Source: JACVRW01 sp963728495 (GTDB lineage Bacteria; Actinomycetota; Thermoleophilia; Solirubrobacterales; Thermoleophilaceae). Taken from it: a stretch of 64,000 nt of DNA. Below are positions 38,781 through 47,295 of this stretch, piece after piece. Numbering within the stretch: position 1 is the stretch's first letter; each line of letters starts with the position of its first letter. Under the pieces are notes generated by a model. It saw only the letters and a list, made by a program, of their open reading frames with translations. It was not told the DNA's origin and made no database searches. The stretch lies in assembly GCA_963728495.1 (NCBI GenBank), contig CAVSKI010000011.1, forward strand, positions 248,001 through 312,000. Reading direction: 5' to 3'. Made by a program: the position numbers and the translations under genes.

Positions 38781-39680
38781 TCACAGCGTGAAGCCGCCCG
38801 TGAAGGGCTCGCCCGTGCTCTGTCCGAGCAGCTCGTGAAGCCGCTCGATCTCGTCGGGCGCCATCGTGTACCCGTGCTCGGGCTCGGGATAGCGTCGCGC
38901 CCGCACGTCCTCGACGTACGCGCTCACGCCGCTGATCATCTGCTTGAGCACGTCCGCGTAACGCTTGACGAACCGGGCGGCGTGGCCGTCGTAAATGCCG
39001 AGCAGGTCGTGGAACACCAGCACCTGGCCGTCGGTGGACGGCCCGGCGCCGATCCCGATCACGGGCACCTGAAGCCGGGGCATGATCAGCTCGGTCAGCG
39101 CGCTGGGGATGGCCTCGAACACGATGGAAAAGCAGCCGGCCTCCTGGAGGGCGACCGCGTCGTGCAGCACCTCGAGCGCGCGCTCGGCCGTGCGCCCCTG
39201 CGAGCGGTAGCCGCCCAGCGCCGTGGCCGTCTGGGGGGTCAGGCCGACGTGACCCATCACGGGAATGCCCGCGCCGATGATCGCGCGCGCCCGCTCCACC
39301 GTTGTGCCGCCCCGCTCGAGCTTGATCGCGTCGCAGCCCGCCTCCTTCACGAAGCGCTGGGCGCTGTGAATCGCCTCCTCGTCGGACGCCTCGTAGGAGC
39401 CGAAGGGCATGTCGCCCACCAGCAGCGGCGTCGAGAGCCCGCGCCGCACCGCTCCGGCCAGCATCAGCAGCTCGTTGAGAGTCACCGGGACGGTGGAGGG
39501 GTAGCCGAGCACGGTCATCGCGCCCGAGTCGCCCACCAGGACCACGTCAACGCCCGCCTCCTCCGCCACCCGCGCGCTCGGATAGTCGTAGGCGGTGACC
39601 ATCGCGATCGGCTCGCCGAGCGCCTTCTTCTCCACGAGCTTCGTGAGCGTGATCGCCGGCGGCCGGGTGGGACGGGTCAT
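38781..39680 (-). CDS. panB: 3-methyl-2-oxobutanoate hydroxymethyltransferase
   Basis: A 299-residue TIM-barrel enzyme that makes ketopantoate from alpha-ketoisovalerate and methylene-tetrahydrofolate. Motifs include MVTAYDYPSA, VLVGDSGAMTVLGY, DAIKLERG, VMGHVGLTPQ and GIGAGPSTDGQVLVFHDLLG. It shares an ATGA overlap with panC upstream, so translation of the two is coupled. Length and motifs are normal. Confidence 0.96.
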   Translation of the reverse strand: MTRPTRPPAITLTKLVEKKALGEPIAMVTAYDYPSARVAEEAGVDVVLVGDSGAMTVLGYPSTVPVTLNELLMLAGAVRRGLSTPLLVGDMPFGSYEASDEEAIHSAQRFVKEAGCDAIKLERGGTTVERARAIIGAGIPVMGHVGLTPQTATALGGYRSQGRTAERALEVLHDAVALQEAGCFSIVFEAIPSALTELIMPRLQVPVIGIGAGPSTDGQVLVFHDLLGIYDGHAARFVKRYADVLKQMISGVSAYVEDVRARRYPEPEHGYTMAPDEIERLHELLGQSTGEPFTGGFTL

Positions 39681-40537
39681 CGTGTGCCTCCTCGGAGAAT
39701 CGTGTTGTCGATCAGCCGGGCCCGGCCCACACGGGCGGCCACGGCGAGCAGTGTGGATCCGTTCACGCGCTCAACGGGTGAGAGATCGGTCATCGAGCGA
39801 AGCTCCAGGTAGTCGGGCTCGACGCCGGCCGCGTCGAGTTCAGCACGGGCCGCTGCGAGCACCACGCCGGCGTCTACCTCCCCGCCGGCCACATGAGCCT
39901 CCGCCGCGCGCAGCGCGCGGCTGAGCGCCAGGGCTCGTTGCTTGTCCTCGCTGGAGAGGTAGGTGTTGCGCGAGGACAGCGCGAGGCCGCCCGAGTCGCG
40001 CACCGTGGGGCAGACCTCGATCGAAACCGGAAGGTCGAGATCGCGCACCAACTTGCGGATCACGAGCGCCTGCTGGGCATCCTTCTGGCCGAAGAAAGCC
40101 ACGTCCGGGCCGACCATGTTGAACAGCTTGGTGACCATCGTGGTGACGCCGCGGAAGTGCTCGCTGCCACGCTGGCGCGGGTCGCCCTCGAGCGTGTCGG
40201 TGAGGCCGCCCACCTCGACGCTGGCGGCGAAGCCGGGTGGGTAGACCTCGTCGACCAGAGGAGCGAACACCAGGTCGACGCCCTCATCGCGAGCCAGCGC
40301 CAGGTCCCGTTCCTCGTCGCGGGGGTAGCCCTCGAGATCCTCGCCCGGCCCGAACTGCGCGGGGTTGACGAACAGCGAGACCACGACCACGTCGCAGGTC
40401 TCCCGGGCACGCCGCATGAGCGAAAGGTGGCCGGCGTGGAAGAAACCCATCGTCGGCACGAGGCCGATGCTGCGGCCCGCTCGCCGCTCGGGGGCCAGCG
40501 CGTCGCGCAGCTCACCCACACTGCGCACGGTTCTCAC
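39677..40537 (-). CDS. panC: Pantoate-beta-alanine ligase
   Basis: A 286-residue ligase with LVPTMGFFHAGHLSLMRRA (HxGH nucleotide motif), FVNPAQFGPGEDL, FFGQKDAQQALVIRKL and LALSSRNTYLS. It joins pantoate and beta-alanine using ATP. The GTG start at 40537 overlaps the stop of the DUF2520 gene (GTGA). Second gene of a three-gene pantothenate operon. Confidence 0.95.
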   Translation of the reverse strand: MRTVRSVGELRDALAPERRAGRSIGLVPTMGFFHAGHLSLMRRARETCDVVVVSLFVNPAQFGPGEDLEGYPRDEERDLALARDEGVDLVFAPLVDEVYPPGFAASVEVGGLTDTLEGDPRQRGSEHFRGVTTMVTKLFNMVGPDVAFFGQKDAQQALVIRKLVRDLDLPVSIEVCPTVRDSGGLALSSRNTYLSSEDKQRALALSRALRAAEAHVAGGEVDAGVVLAAARAELDAAGVEPDYLELRSMTDLSPVERVNGSTLLAVAARVGRARLIDNTILRGGTR

Positions 40538-41304
40538 GCCCGCACCGCCTGTGAGGCCAGCGAACGGGTGTGGTGAACCAGCTCGTCGAACAGGTCGAGC
40601 AGGTGGGGAGCGGTGTCCGCCACGGCCTGGCGCTGAGCCGCGACCGTCGAGTGGTCGCCCCGGGCCACTGGTCCCGTGAGCGCCCGCTCGGGGCCGAGCT
40701 CGGCGAGGTTGTCGACGGTCCGGCGTAGAAGGGGCATCAGGAGCGCGCGTGCCTGGACCGGCTCGAGCCCGGCCCCGGCGGCGATGTCCTCGGCCGCCGC
40801 CACGAGCGTGACCAGGAAGTTCGACGCCACCGAGGCCGCGGCGTGGTAGGCGGCGCGGCCCTCGTCGTCGATCTCGAACGCAAGCATGCCCAGGGCCTCC
40901 GCCAGAGCGGTCGCGAAGGCCAGCGCCTCCGGTGTCGAACCCGCCACCGCACAGCCGGCACCGGCGAAGTCGTCCAGTCCGTGCGGCTCGTCGGAGAAGG
41001 TCTGAAGCGGATGAAGGCCGAAGGCCGCGCCTCCGGCCGGCGCCAGTGCTCTCAGGCCGGTGGCGCCGCTCGTGTGGCCCACCAGAGGAGCGGCCCCCGC
41101 GAGCGTGGCGGCAGCGGCGCCGATCTCCGCGTCGGGCACGCAGAGCACGATCGCGTGGCAGCCGCGCGGAATCTCGCCCCGCCCCACCGGACCCTCGGCC
41201 GCGATTCGGGCCTCCCGCAGCGCTAATGCCAGCGCGGAGCCGACCCGCCCGGGGCCGATCACGCCCACTCGGGCAGTCTCGAGGCTGTGGATGATGAGGT
41301 TCAT
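40534..41304 (-). CDS. Rossmann-like/DUF2520 protein, candidate ketopantoate reductase
   Basis: A 256-residue protein. VGVIGPGRVGSALALAL at residues ~12-28 is an NAD(P)-binding loop, and AIVLCVPDAEI is a reductase-like strand. The helical C-terminal half is the DUF2520 domain (YHAAASVASNFLVTLVA). No panE is present in the window, and this gene heads the panC-panB operon, so it may reduce ketopantoate. The function is inferred from context. Confidence 0.78.
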   Translation of the reverse strand: MNLIIHSLETARVGVIGPGRVGSALALALREARIAAEGPVGRGEIPRGCHAIVLCVPDAEIGAAAATLAGAAPLVGHTSGATGLRALAPAGGAAFGLHPLQTFSDEPHGLDDFAGAGCAVAGSTPEALAFATALAEALGMLAFEIDDEGRAAYHAAASVASNFLVTLVAAAEDIAAGAGLEPVQARALLMPLLRRTVDNLAELGPERALTGPVARGDHSTVAAQRQAVADTAPHLLDLFDELVHHTRSLASQAVRA

Positions 41305-41395
41305 AACCCCTGCCGGTCCGCTCCGGCAATCGATCTGCGGTAGCGGCCGGACTCAGCCAAGGATACCCGGGAGCCATGCCGTCGACTCCGGGTCC

Positions 41396-41401
41396 TAGTC
41401 T
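41396..41401 (+). promoter_or_regulatory. TAGTCT -10 box of the udg-tsaEB operon
   Basis: TAGTCT ends eight bases before GTG 41410, so this operon probably has a leaderless transcript. Confidence 0.45.
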
Positions 41402-41409
41402 TACGTCGC

Positions 41410-42075
41410 GTGGAGCCGCGCAGCGCAAACGAGCGCCGCGAGGAGCTCGTGGAGCTCTTTCGCGAGGTGTCGCGCTGCGAGCGCTGCCCTCTGCACCGGA
41501 CCCGGACCAAGGCGGTGTTCGGGGCCGGTAACGCCAATGCCGACCTCATGTTCGTCGGCGAGGCGCCCGGGCAGCAGGAGGACCTGCTTGGCCTCCCCTT
41601 CGTCGGACGAGCGGGAAAGCTGCTCGACACGCTGCTGGAGGAGGTGGGCCTGGCCCGCGGAGACGTGTTCATCGCGAACGTCCTGAAGTCGAGGCCGCCG
41701 GGCAACCGCGATCCCGAGCCCGACGAGATCGAGGCGTGCAAGCCCTACCTGCACCGTCAGATCGACCTGATCGAGCCCAAGGTCATCTGCACGCTCGGAA
41801 ACTTCGCCACCAAGCTGCTGACCCGGTCCCAGCGGGGCATCACCGGCGTGCACGGCCGTCCGCAGGTACACGAGCTGGGGGGCCGGACGGTGCGCGTGTT
41901 CCCCCTCTACCACCCGGCGGCAGCGCTGCGCAGCACGAAGACGCTGGACGAGCTGCGAGAGGACTTCTCGCGCCTGCCCACGCTGCTGGCCGAGCCGGCG
42001 CCGGTGCCGATCGGGGCCGTCGCGCCCGCCGCGGCCGCCCCGCCCGAGCCGCCCCAGACCGAGCTGTTCGGCTGA
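41410..42075 (+). CDS. Family 4 uracil-DNA glycosylase
   Basis: A 221-residue 4Fe-4S uracil-DNA glycosylase. The cluster ligands are Cys23, Cys26, Cys110 and Cys127, motif A is GEAPGQQED at 50-58, and the late motif is PLYHPAA. It removes uracil from DNA. The Pro/Ala-rich tail ends in QTELFG, which looks like a beta-clamp-binding peptide. GTG start behind the TAGTCT box. It is followed with overlap by the t6A synthesis genes. Confidence 0.92.
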   Translation: MEPRSANERREELVELFREVSRCERCPLHRTRTKAVFGAGNANADLMFVGEAPGQQEDLLGLPFVGRAGKLLDTLLEEVGLARGDVFIANVLKSRPPGNRDPEPDEIEACKPYLHRQIDLIEPKVICTLGNFATKLLTRSQRGITGVHGRPQVHELGGRTVRVFPLYHPAAALRSTKTLDELREDFSRLPTLLAEPAPVPIGAVAPAAAAPPEPPQTELFG

Positions 42076-42482
42076 GCCGTCTCGATACGGACAGCCCCGA
42101 GCAGACGGAGCTGGCCGGAGCGAAGCTCGCGCGTGGGCTCGCCGCCGGCGACGTGGTGCTGGTGACCGGAGAGCTCGGCAGCGGCAAGACGACGTTCGTG
42201 CGCGGCGCGGCTCGGGCTCTGGGGGTCGAAGGACCGGTGACCAGCCCAACCTTCACGATCGGGCAGGTCTACGCCGGGGCCCCGGACGTAGCCCACCTCG
42301 ACCTCTACCGGCTCGGCTCCCTTGCCGGCGAGGACCCGGCGCTGCTCGACGATTACCTCACGCCCGAGCGGGTGGGCTTCGTCGAGTGGCCGGCTGTGGG
42401 TGAGCCTGCGATCGAGCGGGTGGCCGCGCGGGTGACCCTGGAGCACCTCGGTGGAGACCGCCGCCGCATCACGATCGAGTGA
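42072..42482 (+). CDS. tsaE: tRNA threonylcarbamoyladenosine biosynthesis ATPase TsaE
   Basis: About 136 residues. DVVLVTGELGSGKTTFVRG is the Walker A region. TSPTFTIGQVYAG, VAHLDLYRL and GFVEWPAVGE follow, as in TsaE, the ATPase of the t6A complex. No ATG, GTG or TTG exists in frame between the previous stop and the Walker A strand. The best start is CTG at 42072, which overlaps the glycosylase stop as CTGA. Length from there matches short TsaE proteins. Confidence 0.85.
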   Translation: MSRLDTDSPEQTELAGAKLARGLAAGDVVLVTGELGSGKTTFVRGAARALGVEGPVTSPTFTIGQVYAGAPDVAHLDLYRLGSLAGEDPALLDDYLTPERVGFVEWPAVGEPAIERVAARVTLEHLGGDRRRITIE

Positions 42483-43141
42483 TTCTGGGCTTCGACACCT
42501 CTACCGCGGCCAGCTCCGCTTGCCTGCTGCTCGAGGACGGCGCGGCCCACGAAGCGCTTCCGAGTCCCCGGACGCTCGAAGCCGGCCCGGCCCACGCCCG
42601 CGAGCTGCTGCCGGCTATCGCCCACGTCATGGATGAAGCGCACGCCCGGTTCGGTGAGCTCGAGGCCATTGCCGTGGGGGTGGGCCCGGGGACTTTCACC
42701 GGTCTGCGGATCGGGATCGCGACCGCCCGCACGCTCGCGAGCGCAAACGAGCTGCCGCTGCGGCCGGTCTCCTCGCTGGCCGCGCTGGCGGCCGGCATCG
42801 AGGGCGACTCCGCGCTGGCACTCATCGACGCGAAGCGCGGCGAGCTGTTTGCGGCGCTCTACGAGCGAGGAGAGGAGCTCTGGGCCCCTTTCGTCGCCGC
42901 TCCGGAGCTGCTGGCGCGCAGGGTCGAGGCGTCGGCGCTTCACCCGCGGGCTGCCGGCGATGGCTCGCTACGATTTCGCGGGGTGCTCGAGGCAGCCGGG
43001 ATACAGGTCGATCCCGATCAATCGCGCTCCCACGTGGTGCGCGCGCTACACGTATGCCGCCTTGCGCAGGCCGTGCCAGACGCGCCACCCGAGTCCGTCC
43101 TACCCGACTACGTCCGCGCGCCGGACGCCAAGCCGCAATGA
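42479..43141 (+). CDS. tsaB: tRNA threonylcarbamoyladenosine complex subunit TsaB
   Basis: A 220-residue ASKHA-fold protein: ILGFDTSTAASSACLL start, AIAVGVGPGTFTGLRIG near residue 64, ALIDAKRGELFAALY near 113. TsaB is the dimerisation partner of TsaD. GTG start with GTGA overlap to tsaE. The C-terminal part is less conserved, as usual. Confidence 0.92.
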   Translation: MILGFDTSTAASSACLLLEDGAAHEALPSPRTLEAGPAHARELLPAIAHVMDEAHARFGELEAIAVGVGPGTFTGLRIGIATARTLASANELPLRPVSSLAALAAGIEGDSALALIDAKRGELFAALYERGEELWAPFVAAPELLARRVEASALHPRAAGDGSLRFRGVLEAAGIQVDPDQSRSHVVRALHVCRLAQAVPDAPPESVLPDYVRAPDAKPQ

Positions 43142-43599
43142 ACACCGATCTCGAGATACGCCAGCTCACCTACGCCGACCTCCCACAGGTGATTGCGATC
43201 GAACGTCGCGCCTTCCCGACCCCATGGTCGCTGGCCATGTTCGTCCTCGAGCTGTCGAAGCCGTCGGGGATCTGCCTCGCGGGCCTCATCGACGACCGCA
43301 TCGTGGGCTACCTGGTGTGCTCGCGCTACGACACGGTCTGGCACCTGATGAACGTGGCGGTGGACGACCCGCTGAGGCGCCAGGGGCTGGCCACCACGCT
43401 GCTCGAGCGGCTGTTCGAGCTCGCCGACCGGCCCAACGAGCAGTACACGCTCGAGGTGCGCACCTCCAACGACGGCGCCATCCGCCTATACGAGGGCTTC
43501 GGCTTCAGGGCCGCGGGGCGCAGGCGGGCCTACTACCACGACAATCGCGAAGACGCCCTGATCATGTGGCGCACGGTGCCCGACCGGGCGCCGGCGTGA
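43138..43599 (+). CDS. rimI: Ribosomal-protein-alanine N-acetyltransferase-like GNAT enzyme
   Basis: A 153-residue GNAT. HLMNVAVDDPLRRQGLATTLLERL contains the acetyl-CoA loop (RRQGLA), and IRLYEGFGFRAAGRRRAYY is the RimI-type end. Placement between tsaB and tsaD is the standard rimI position. It likely acetylates the N-terminus of ribosomal protein S18 or other proteins. ATGA overlap with tsaB. Confidence 0.9.
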   Translation: MNTDLEIRQLTYADLPQVIAIERRAFPTPWSLAMFVLELSKPSGICLAGLIDDRIVGYLVCSRYDTVWHLMNVAVDDPLRRQGLATTLLERLFELADRPNEQYTLEVRTSNDGAIRLYEGFGFRAAGRRRAYYHDNREDALIMWRTVPDRAPA

Positions 43600-44622
43600 T
43601 CCTCGCGCTCGAGACGAGCTGCGACGACACCTGCGCCGCCGTGGTAACCGGCGCCGGCGAGATCCGCTCGAACGTGATCGCGTCGCAGGGCCTCCTGCAC
43701 GCCCGTTACGGCGGAGTGGTGCCCGAGATAGCCGCCCGCCACCATCTCGAGCTGATCGACGCGGTCACCGCGGACGCGCTCGAGGGCGCCGGAGCGCGGC
43801 TGGCCGACGTGGAGACGGTGGCCGTGACCCGAGGCCCGGGGCTGATTGGAGCGTTGCTGGTCGGCCTGTCGGCGGCCAAGGCGCTGGCCGCGTCGCGCCG
43901 CCTCCCGCTGGTGCCCGTCGATCATCTGCACGGCCACGTCACGGCCAGCATGCTCGCCCCCTGCTCCAGCGCGAAGCGCCCGGCTTTGCCGGGTGCGCAG
44001 CGATCTCCTATCCAGCCGCCGTTCCTGTGCCTGGTGGCGAGCGGAGGCCACACCTTCCTGGCCCGCGTGGATGAGCCGAAGGCGTACACGGTGCTCGGCC
44101 AAACCCTCGATGACGCGGCCGGCGAGGCGTTCGACAAAGGGGCGCGCCTGCTCGGGCTGGGCTACCCCGGGGGACCGGAGGTCGACCGTCTGGCCCGCGA
44201 CGGAGATCCGGAGGCCTATTCGTTTCCCAGATCGGCGCCCGGCGAGCTCGACTTCTCCTTCAGCGGGCTCAAGACAGTCGCTGCTCTACCGGCTGCGCGA
44301 CGAGCCGGATGCCGACCGCGCGAACCTGGCCGCCTCATACCAGCGCGCCATCGTCGCGGCGCTGACCGCGCGGGTGCGCCAGGCTCTTGCTCGTGAGGGG
44401 CTGGAGCGGCTGGCCATCGGCGGTGGGGTGGCCGCGAACTCCGAGCTGCGCGCCGCGGTGCAGGCGCTCGGAGTCGATGTCTGGGTGCCGCCGGTGGAGC
44501 TCTGCACCGATAACGCAGCGATGATCGCCGGCGCCGCTCGCTTTCTCGAGCCGATGCCCTACCCCGACTACCTGGCGCTCGATGCCGCGGCCCGGCTCGC
44601 CGGGCGGTCGCCCACCCAGTAG
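43596..44622 (+). CDS. tsaD: tRNA threonylcarbamoyltransferase TsaD, interrupted by one frameshift
   Basis: The start ILALETSCDDTCAAVV, the HLHGHV metal region and SGLKT are in the first frame. From about 44275 the family sequence (LLYRLRDEPDAD, then IGGGVAANSELRAAV and LCTDNAAMIAGAA) continues in another frame to 44622. Adding one base near 44275-44280 gives a normal ~342-residue TsaD. The enzyme is essential and both halves are intact, so sequence error is more likely than true loss. GTG start with GTGA overlap to rimI. Confidence 0.85.
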
Positions 44623-45041
44623 CGCGGCCCCGGTCCGAGCCCGCCCGCCCTGTCGCCCGGATTGGCGAGCCGGCAGCGATCGAGCGATAGACAGCCGCAG
44701 CCGATGCACTCGGTGAGCCCCGCCTTGAGGCGCTCGAGCTCGGCGATGCGGGAGTCGATACGCGTGGTCCACCCGCTCGACAGGCGCGACCAGTCGCGAC
44801 GCGTGGGCGCCCGGTCGGGCGGCAGCTTGGCCAGCTCGGCGCCGATCTCGTCGAGAGTCAGCCCGATGCGCTGGGCGAACACCACGAAGGCGATCCGGCG
44901 CAGCACCGGGCGCGGGTAGCGGCGGTGGCCGGAGCCGGCGCGCTCCGAAGCGATCAGGCCGCGTTCCTCGTAGAAACGCAGAGCCGAGGCGGCCACGCCG
45001 CTTCGGCGCGACACCTCTCCGATGGTGAGCAGATCGGCCAT
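44568..45041 (-). CDS. soxR: Redox-sensing transcriptional activator SoxR
   Basis: A 157-residue MerR-family protein. The winged helix starts TIGEVSRRSGVAASALRFYEERGLI. The [2Fe-2S] ligands Cys112, Cys115, Cys117 and Cys123 (CIGCGCLSLDRC) have exactly the spacing of E. coli SoxR. ATG 45041 is the natural start; the frame extends upstream without homology. Its 3' end overlaps tsaD by 55 bp on the opposite strand. A SoxR box lies in the divergent region. Confidence 0.92.
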   Translation of the reverse strand: MADLLTIGEVSRRSGVAASALRFYEERGLIASERAGSGHRRYPRPVLRRIAFVVFAQRIGLTLDEIGAELAKLPPDRAPTRRDWSRLSSGWTTRIDSRIAELERLKAGLTECIGCGCLSLDRCRLANPGDRAGGLGPGPRYWVGDRPASRAAASSAR

Positions 45042-45066
45042 CGAGATAGCAAAACACATTACCCTC

Positions 45067-45097
45067 TTGACTTCAAGCTCACTTGAGCTTGTAGTGT
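45067..45097 (+). promoter_or_regulatory. SoxR-controlled promoter with 19-bp spacer
   Basis: TTGACT (45067-45072) and TAGTGT (45092-45097) are 19 bp apart, the long spacer typical of MerR/SoxR activation. The spacer contains TCAAG-N4-CTTGA (45073-45086), the core of the known SoxR site CCTCAAGTTAACTTGAGG. The -10 ends six bases before ATG 45104, so the transcript would be leaderless. Confidence 0.8.
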
Positions 45098-45103
45098 GGA
45101 CCC

Positions 45104-45454
45104 ATGACCGCAAGTGAGCAGATAACGCAAGAGGTCACCTCGTGGCCCGGAGTCCAAGCAGGAACGGGCCGGCGCGGTGAGTGGGCCTTCACGCTGGGCC
45201 GCCGCGACCTCGGTCACCTTCACGGTGACCGCACCGCTCATTTCGGCTTTCCCAAGGATGTTTGGGCCGAGCTCTTCGAACAGGGACGGATCGACTACCA
45301 CCCGGTCTTTCCGGGCAAGCCGGGCTTCGGGGCGCGGAAGATGGAGAGCGACGAGGACGTGCGCGACGTGATCGCGATGCTGCGGCTCAACTACGACCGC
45401 GCGGTTGCCCGCCACGGTCTGCCGGAGCCGGATGCAGTGGGGCTACGGAGTTAG
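45104..45454 (+). CDS. Luciferase-domain (DUF5519-type) protein, SoxR target
   Basis: A 116-residue protein with the GRRDLGHLHGDRTAHFGFP and EDVRDVIAMLRLNYDRA segments of small luciferase-domain proteins of unknown activity. The divergent SoxR gene and SoxR box strongly suggest induction by redox-cycling compounds. It could modify or bind such compounds. No catalytic residues were identified. Confidence 0.7.
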   Translation: MTASEQITQEVTSWPGVQAGTGRRGEWAFTLGRRDLGHLHGDRTAHFGFPKDVWAELFEQGRIDYHPVFPGKPGFGARKMESDEDVRDVIAMLRLNYDRAVARHGLPEPDAVGLRS

Positions 45455-47030
45455 CCGCGATTCCTCCAGGTCGAGGTCGCGTTCGACCTTGCGACGCACC
45501 TCGTCGCTGATCACGCGCTGGTTGCGCAGGTCGAGCAACTGTTCGCGCTGAGCGTCGAAGAGCTCGTACATCAAGCGCATGTAGGCGTCAGTGCGCTCCT
45601 CGTATGCGGCGCCGTCCTCGCTGGGTCCGTCGGTCTGGGCGCCGAAGCGCCGGCGCCGATAGTCGTACATACCGCGCACGCGCTCGATCGTGTCGTCGCG
45701 CGTCCAATCCTCGCCCGACACCTCCTCCAGCCGTTCGATTGCCGCCTCCGCCAGGCGCAGGCGAGCCAGGACCTCCTCGCGCCCCTCCTCGCCGTCGTCG
45801 CAGATCCCTAGGCGGTCGATGAGCGGGCCGAGCGTCAGGCCCTGGCCCACGAGCGTCACCAGGATCACCGCAAGCGCCAGCAGGATGATCAGCTCGCGGT
45901 CGGGGAAGGCTCCGCCGCCCTTGATGTGGAGCGGAATCGCCAGCGCGGCGGCCAGCGATACCGATCCGCGCATGCCCGCCCAGCCGACGACGAGCCGCTC
46001 ACGGGCCGGGGCCCGCCGCTCGCGCTGTGAAGCCCGCCGGTCCACCGCGCGGACGAGGTAGGGAACGGTGAACGCCCAGATCAGGCGCACGGCGATGACC
46101 ACCGCGCTCACCAGTAGCCCCCAGCCCAGCAGCTCGGCGGTCGAATAGCCCTCCACGGCGTCGAGCACGCCGGGCAACTGCAGTCCCACGAGCAGGAACA
46201 GGACGGCGTTGAGCAAGAACGTGAGGATCTCCCACACCGAAACGCCCTGGAGGCGCATCACCGCCGTGGTGAGCTGCGGGGTGTGCCACCCCATGTAGAC
46301 GCCGACGGTCACGGCCGCGATCACGCCGGAGAAGCCGAGCTCCTCGGCCGGGAGGTAACCGGCATAGCCGGACAGCAGCGAGATCGTGATCTCGGTGGGC
46401 GGGTCGTCGATCCGCGATCGGACGAATCGGATCACCACGCCGGCCGCCAGCCCGACGGCCAGCCCACCCACTCCGCTGAGCACGAACTTCACGGTGGCCT
46501 CGCCCAGCGAGAACGTGCCGCTGACCACGGCGGCCACCGCCACGCTGTAGAGCACGAGCGCGGTCCAATCGTTGGTCAGGTTCTCGCCCTCGACGATCAG
46601 TGAGGAGCCGCCGCGGGGCCCCGAGCCGGCGCATGATCTCCGCCGGCGCGACCGCGTCGGTGGGCGAGACGATGGCGCCCAGCACGAAGGACTCGGCCCA
46701 GCCGAGCCCTATTACTGCGTGCGCCACCGCGGCGACCGCGAACATCGTGGCGAGGACCACCCCGATCGCCAGCAGCGCGATCGGCCGGGCGTTGGCGCGC
46801 AGGTCCCTGAGCGAGGTGAAGAAGGCCGCGCCGTAGAGCAACGGCGGCAGGAAGAGGAGCAGGACGATGTCGGGGTCCAGCTCGACCGACGGCATGCCCG
46901 GGACCAGCCCGATGGCGACTCCGCCCAGCACCAGGGTGATCGGGTACGGAACCCCGATGACGTTGGCCAGCACGGCAAGGGTCGCGGTACCGGCCAGCAG
47001 GCCGAACACGACTAGCTCGAGGTGCTCCAC
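45443..47030 (-). CDS. CPA1 Na+/H+ antiporter, interrupted by one frameshift
   Basis: The N-terminal half (from ATG 47030, MEHLELVVFGLLAG) carries VLGAIVSPTDAVAPAEIMRRLG. At about 46596-46604 the conserved continuation IVEGENLTNDWTALVLYSVAV lies in another frame and runs to 45443. Removing one base restores a ~528-residue NhaP/CPA1 exchanger with about 12 membrane helices and a cytoplasmic tail of ~120 residues. It would exchange Na+ or K+ for protons. Both halves are well conserved, so error or recent mutation is likely. Confidence 0.8.
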
Positions 47031-47036
47031 GAGCCC

Positions 47037-47042
47037 TAGAGT
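47037..47042 (+). promoter_or_regulatory. TAGAGT -10 box of the glutaredoxin-rex operon
   Basis: TAGAGT ends seven bases before GTG 47050, consistent with a leaderless transcript for the five-gene redox operon. It lies just inside the divergent antiporter's control region. Confidence 0.45.
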
Positions 47043-47049
47043 GGCATCC

Positions 47050-47295
47050 GTGCCGACCGTAACTCTCTACGGCAAGCCGGGCTGCCATCTATGCGACGAG
47101 GCCCGTGGCGAAATCGAGCGCATTCGAGGCGAACACGGCTTCGATCTCGAGCAGGTCGACATCACGCTCGACCCGGCGCTCAATCGCCGCTACGGCGAGC
47201 GAATACCGGTGTTGGCGCTGGACGGCGAGGAGCTCTTCGAGCTTGGCATCGACGGTGACGCCCTGCGGGAACGGCTCGATAGAGTGGACGTGTGA
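47050..47295 (+). CDS. Glutaredoxin-like thioredoxin-fold protein
   Basis: An 81-residue DUF836/glutaredoxin-like protein: VTLYGKPGCHLCDEA with a CxxC-type CHLC site at residues ~11-14, RIPVLALDGEELFELGID with the cis-proline. Likely a small thiol-disulfide reductant. It is first in an operon with rex. GTG start. Confidence 0.8.
   Translation: MPTVTLYGKPGCHLCDEARGEIERIRGEHGFDLEQVDITLDPALNRRYGERIPVLALDGEELFELGIDGDALRERLDRVDV

Noticed and set aside
44270..44285. Programmed ribosomal frameshifting in tsaD
   Set aside because: No slippery heptamer or downstream pseudoknot is evident, and similar indels occur in many genes here; error is simpler.
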